Source: Desulfocicer vacuolatum DSM 3385 (GTDB lineage: Bacteria > Desulfobacterota > Desulfobacteria > Desulfobacterales > SURF-7). From it: a stretch of DNA of 8,210 nt. This document shows, in pieces, positions 5,304 through 8,210 of the stretch (position 1 is the stretch's first letter; each line of letters begins with the position of its first letter). The translations under genes and the position numbers were made by a program. The DNA lies in NCBI GenBank assembly GCA_945870015.1, contig CAMBQS010000145.1, positions 1-8,210 of the forward strand, written 5' to 3'. The notes under the pieces were generated by a model, which was given only the letters and a program-made list of their open reading frames with translations, made no database searches and was not told the DNA's origin.

Positions 5304-5714
5304 TCAGACACTATATCCTGTAATTCTAAGACGGTGCATAGCTCTTGTCAGTGAAGCTTTAGCCCGCACGTAATCGATAGACTCATCACTTGACGATAGA
5401 CGTTTCTCCGCTCTTTCCATCGCTTGTTTTGCACGTTCCTGATCAATATCTCGTCTCCTCTCGGCAGACTCGGCCAGAATGGTAACCTTATCCGGCAAGG
5501 CTTCTGCAAAACCTCCACTTACAAATACGAGTCTTTCCTTTCCGGATGTATCCTTGTATTTAACTGTCCCGACTTTAAGACTCGTTAAAAAAGGTGTATG
5601 TCCTTTCAGGATTCCAAACTCACCGTCCGATCCGGGAGCCATTACAATCTGAACCTCGTCATCAACAACCAAGTTGTCTGGGGTAACAATTTCAAGTTTA
5701 ATATTTTCAGCCAT
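5304..5714 (-). CDS. atpC: ATP synthase F1 epsilon subunit
   Basis: Epsilon sits on the central stalk of the F1Fo ATP synthase, links gamma to the c-ring and can inhibit ATP hydrolysis. The 136-residue protein has the N-terminal beta-sandwich (about 1-85), including the conserved PGSDGEFGILKGHTPFLTSL (27-46). A C-terminal two-helix region (about 88-132) is rich in Arg, Glu and Ala. The length is typical. The start is ATG at 5714-5712 with AGGGGA 5 bases upstream. It lies 20 bases after atpD and is the last gene of the operon, followed by a strong terminator. Confidence 0.97.
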   Translation of the reverse strand: MAENIKLEIVTPDNLVVDDEVQIVMAPGSDGEFGILKGHTPFLTSLKVGTVKYKDTSGKERLVFVSGGFAEALPDKVTILAESAERRRDIDQERAKQAMERAEKRLSSSDESIDYVRAKASLTRAMHRLRITGYSV

Positions 5715-5734
5715 CTTTGTCCCCTAATCTGTTT

Positions 5735-7150
5735 TTATGCTTTTGCCATTGCTTGGGCTTTTTCGCGTGCCTCTTCAACAGAACCTACCATATAGAATGC
5801 CTGTTCCGGAAGATCATCGTGTTTCCCATCACAGATCTCTTTGAAACCACGAACAGTGTCCGCAATTTTTACATATTTGCCTGGGAAACCTGTAAATACT
5901 TCGGCTACATGGAAAGGCTGTGAAAGAAATCGTTGAATTCGTCTTGCACGCTCAACTGTAATCTTGTCTTCATCAGACAATTCATCCACACCAAGAATTG
6001 CGATAATATCTTGAAGTTCTTTATATTTCTGGAGAATCTGTTGAACCTGCCGGGCAACATTGTAGTGTTCCTCACCAACATAGGCAGCATCCAGAATCCG
6101 GGAACTGGAATCAAGAGGATCCACCGCAGGGTAAATCCCTTTATCTGAAATACCGCGAGACAGTACAACCGTTCCGTCAAGATGCGCAAATGTTGTTGCA
6201 GGAGCTGGGTCTGTCAAGTCGTCAGCAGGAACATATACACACTGAACAGCCGTGATGGAACCTTTATCTGTTGAAGTAATACGCTCTTGAAGAGCACCCA
6301 GATCAACAGCAAGAGTCGGCTGATATCCAACAGCAGACGGAATACGTCCAAGAAGAGCAGATACTTCCGCACCGGCCTGAGTAAAACGGAAAATATTATC
6401 AATAAAAATAAGAACATCCTGGCCTTCAACATCTCGATAGTATTCTGCTGCTGTCAATGCGGAAAGCGCAACACGGGAACGCGCTCCAGGAGGCTCGGTC
6501 ATCTGGCCGTAAATCAATGCAGCCTTTGGCAGAACGCCGGATTCCTTCATTTCATGGTAAAGGTCGTTACCTTCACGCGTTCTTTCGCCAACGCCGGCAA
6601 ATACAGATATGCCGCCATGCTGCATTGCAATGTTGTGAACCATTTCCATCATAATAACGGTTTTTCCAACACCAGCACCACCGAACATCCCCATTTTCCC
6701 GCCTCTGGGGAAAGGCACAAGGAGATCAATTACCTTTACACCGGTTTCCAGAACATTAACTTCTGTATCCTGCTCGGTGAATAAAGGTGCAGGTCGATGA
6801 ATCGGCATCATTTTTTCCTGGCTGACCGGACCCAATCCATCAACTGGTTTACCGACTACATTTAAAACCCGACCAAGCCCTGCTGCACCAACCGGCATCA
6901 TAATCGGTTTTCCTGTATCTCTTACTTCCATTCCACGAACCAGACCGTCGGTAACATCCATGGCAACGGTTCGAACAACATTATCACCGAGATGCTGTGC
7001 TACTTCTATAACCAGATTATTCGGTTCATCATTAATCGAAGGGTTGCTCAGCGTCAGCGCGCTAAGGATCGCCGGCAGTTTACCCGGCTCAAATTCAACG
7101 TCAATTACAGGCCCCATAACCTGTACAACTTTACCAATATTCTCTCCCAT
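5735..7150 (-). CDS. atpD: ATP synthase F1 beta subunit
   Basis: Beta is the catalytic subunit of the F1 head and makes ATP from ADP and phosphate in rotation with gamma. The 471-residue protein has the usual length and all hallmarks: a beta-barrel N-terminal domain (about 1-80), the P-loop GGAGVGKT (157-164), GERTREG (188-194, with the catalytic glutamate), the Walker B strand VLIFIDNIF (246-254), the signature PSAVGYQPT (271-279) and the DELSEED-type loop DELSDED (389-395). The start is ATG at 7150-7148, with a perfect AGGAGG 7 bases upstream. That ribosome site lies in the loop and upper stem of a hairpin (7149-7169), which is unusual. The spacing is 41 bases from atpG and 20 to atpC. The frame is intact. 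Confidence 0.99.
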   Translation of the reverse strand: MGENIGKVVQVMGPVIDVEFEPGKLPAILSALTLSNPSINDEPNNLVIEVAQHLGDNVVRTVAMDVTDGLVRGMEVRDTGKPIMMPVGAAGLGRVLNVVGKPVDGLGPVSQEKMMPIHRPAPLFTEQDTEVNVLETGVKVIDLLVPFPRGGKMGMFGGAGVGKTVIMMEMVHNIAMQHGGISVFAGVGERTREGNDLYHEMKESGVLPKAALIYGQMTEPPGARSRVALSALTAAEYYRDVEGQDVLIFIDNIFRFTQAGAEVSALLGRIPSAVGYQPTLAVDLGALQERITSTDKGSITAVQCVYVPADDLTDPAPATTFAHLDGTVVLSRGISDKGIYPAVDPLDSSSRILDAAYVGEEHYNVARQVQQILQKYKELQDIIAILGVDELSDEDKITVERARRIQRFLSQPFHVAEVFTGFPGKYVKIADTVRGFKEICDGKHDDLPEQAFYMVGSVEEAREKAQAMAKA

Positions 7151-7169
7151 TTATAGACCTCCTATAAAT
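7149..7169 (-). promoter_or_regulatory. Hairpin presenting the atpD Shine-Dalgarno
   Basis: In the mRNA, ATTTATAG (7169-7162), loop GAGGT (7161-7157) and CTATAAAT (7156-7149) form a perfect eight-pair stem with a five-base loop. The Shine-Dalgarno AGGAGG (7163-7158) spans the top of the stem and the loop, and the last stem bases are the A and U of the ATG start codon. It could regulate or display the initiation site; activity is inferred only. Confidence 0.6.
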
Positions 7170-7191
7170 CGCTAGTACTTATTATTCAGGT

Positions 7192-8079
7192 TTATCCTTT
7201 AAGAGCCTCTGCTCCGCCGACTATATCCATCAGGTCGGCTGTAATAGCCGCCTGCCGGGCTTTATTATACAAGAGTGTTAATTCGTCAATCATATCATTA
7301 CATGCCTTGGATGCATTATCCATCGCCATCATACGTGCGGCATGCTCACTGGTTGATGTTTCCAGCAACCCACTGTGAATTTGAATAAAAACATTTCGCG
7401 GTAACATTTCGCCCATCAATTCATCCGGTGATGGTTCACAGATGTGTTCTGCCACATAAGGAGCATTACCATCTTTTTCCGGATCGGCTTCAATCGGTGG
7501 AATGGGAAGAATTTTTTGCAGAACCGGAACCTGCTTTCCCATGCTGATAAAATTTGACCAGACAATGTAAACTTCATCCCATTCTCCAGTCAGGAAGCCA
7601 TCAATCAAATTTCTGCCCGCGTTTGTTGCAACATTAAAACCAAATGTTGTTCCAACAACACCAAGATGCTCTTTTACAATATGTAATTTTGAGCCTCTAC
7701 ACCAATCACGTCCTTTTTTGCCAAAATTGGTAAATACAACCTCTTTGCCTTCCGAAATTTTTTCCCGCATGAATCTGGCAGCAGTATTAATCAGGTTCAT
7801 GTTGAAACCACCGCAAAGCCCCCGGTCGGAAGTACAAAGGACAATATGAATTTTCTTAACAGTTTCCCTGGGTGTCAGGAGAGGATTTGCGTTCTCGCCT
7901 GCTTTTTCTGACAAACTGCCGAGAACCTCAGCAAATTTACCGGCAAAAGGTCTGAAAGCTTCCATGGCATTCTGGGCACCGCGCAGCCTCGAAGCAGCAA
8001 CCATGTTCATCGCTTTGGTAATCTGCTTCGTCTTTTTGATACTACCGATCTTTTTTTTAACTTCTTTTAAAGTTGGCAT
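7192..8079 (-). CDS. atpG: ATP synthase F1 gamma subunit
   Basis: Gamma is the rotating central shaft of F1 that couples proton (or sodium) flow through Fo to catalysis in beta. The 295-residue protein has the normal length. Its N-terminal helix (KKKIGSIKKTKQITKAMNMV, residues 8-27) matches the conserved shaft helix. The Rossmann-like middle domain starts with LCTSDRGLCGGFN (81-93). The C-terminal helix carries the family signature around DELTLLYNKARQAAITADLM, close to the C-terminus. The start is ATG at 8079-8077 with AAGGG 9 bases upstream. It lies 83 bases after the atpA stop and 41 before atpD, in the standard order atpA-atpG-atpD-atpC. Confidence 0.98.
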   Translation of the reverse strand: MPTLKEVKKKIGSIKKTKQITKAMNMVAASRLRGAQNAMEAFRPFAGKFAEVLGSLSEKAGENANPLLTPRETVKKIHIVLCTSDRGLCGGFNMNLINTAARFMREKISEGKEVVFTNFGKKGRDWCRGSKLHIVKEHLGVVGTTFGFNVATNAGRNLIDGFLTGEWDEVYIVWSNFISMGKQVPVLQKILPIPPIEADPEKDGNAPYVAEHICEPSPDELMGEMLPRNVFIQIHSGLLETSTSEHAARMMAMDNASKACNDMIDELTLLYNKARQAAITADLMDIVGGAEALKG

Positions 8080-8117
8080 ACAGTTTTACCCTTATTTCAC
8101 CAGAGCGAAAGGACATC

Positions 8118-8143
8118 AGTTCGAAAATCTAAAAAAACGAACT
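8118..8143 (-). repeat. Inverted repeat in the atpA-atpG spacer
   Basis: AGTTCG (8143-8138 on the minus strand) and CGAACT (8123-8118) form a perfect six-pair stem with a 14-base A/T-only loop. It lies in the 83-base spacer between atpA and atpG, about 38 bases upstream of the atpG start. There is no T run after the stem, so it is not a terminator. It may stabilise or mark a processing site in the operon mRNA. Confidence 0.4.
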
Positions 8144-8162
8144 TTTTGTATCATTCGCCTAA

Positions 8163-8210
8163 TTATTTAATCGTATCCTTGAATTCTTCGTCATAGGCTT
8201 CAAGAGCTTT
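8163..8210 (-). CDS. atpA: ATP synthase F1 alpha subunit, C-terminal end (partial)
   Basis: The last 15 codons read KALEAYDEEFKDTIK and then TAA at 8165-8163, on the minus strand and open to the window edge. A charged end of this form, with an EEF/K-like segment, is typical of F1 alpha subunits, and the gene directly upstream of atpG in the standard operon is atpA. Too little is present to show any nucleotide-binding motif. The assignment rests mostly on gene order. Confidence 0.88.
   Translation of the reverse strand, partial: KALEAYDEEFKDTIK

Noticed and set aside
6287..6784. 165-codon plus-strand open frame inside atpD
   Set aside because: It lies antisense to the P-loop and catalytic core of the beta subunit. 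Its composition follows from the codons of the conserved gene.

Overview
The window is ordinary bacterial core chromosome. Every gene lies on the minus strand, so transcription runs from high to low coordinates. The A+T-rich spacers, the gene content (F1-ATPase genes, ZapA/ZapB, RNase Y) and a 6S RNA just downstream of zapA suggest a proteobacterium-like organism. My best guess is a moderately low-GC sulfate-reducing deltaproteobacterium of the Desulfobacterales type. That rests on remembered gene order and protein flavour, not on a search. I see no mobile element, CRISPR array, phage gene or foreign-looking segment.

In transcriptional order the layout is as follows. At 8210-5304 lies the distal half of the ATP synthase operon: the last codons of atpA, then atpG, atpD and atpC, closed by a strong hairpin terminator at 5238-5274. 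At 5219-4455 is a GlmU-like nucleotidyltransferase that has only the pyrophosphorylase half of GlmU. At 4458-4429 a near-consensus promoter overlaps the stop codon of that gene and precedes zapB and zapA, both of which begin with TTG. At about 3705-3508 is a 6S RNA gene recognised by its secondary structure. At 3292-1724 is rny (RNase Y) and at 1708-419 tyrS (tyrosyl-tRNA synthetase). The 383-base stretch 418-36 is a ribosomal RNA promoter and leader region with several promoter-like elements, a boxB-like hairpin and a boxA-like element. It runs into the 5' end of a 16S rRNA gene at the window edge (35-1).

The genes serve growth-rate-linked housekeeping: ATP synthesis, a UDP-sugar step for the cell wall, Z-ring assembly, regulation of RNA polymerase by 6S RNA, mRNA turnover, tRNA charging and rRNA synthesis. 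I found no previously undescribed system. The items most worth a second look are regulatory or architectural: a Shine-Dalgarno sequence inside a hairpin loop at atpD, a one-domain GlmU placed directly behind a terminator, paired TTG starts for zapB and zapA, and unexplained inverted and direct repeats on both sides of the 6S RNA gene.
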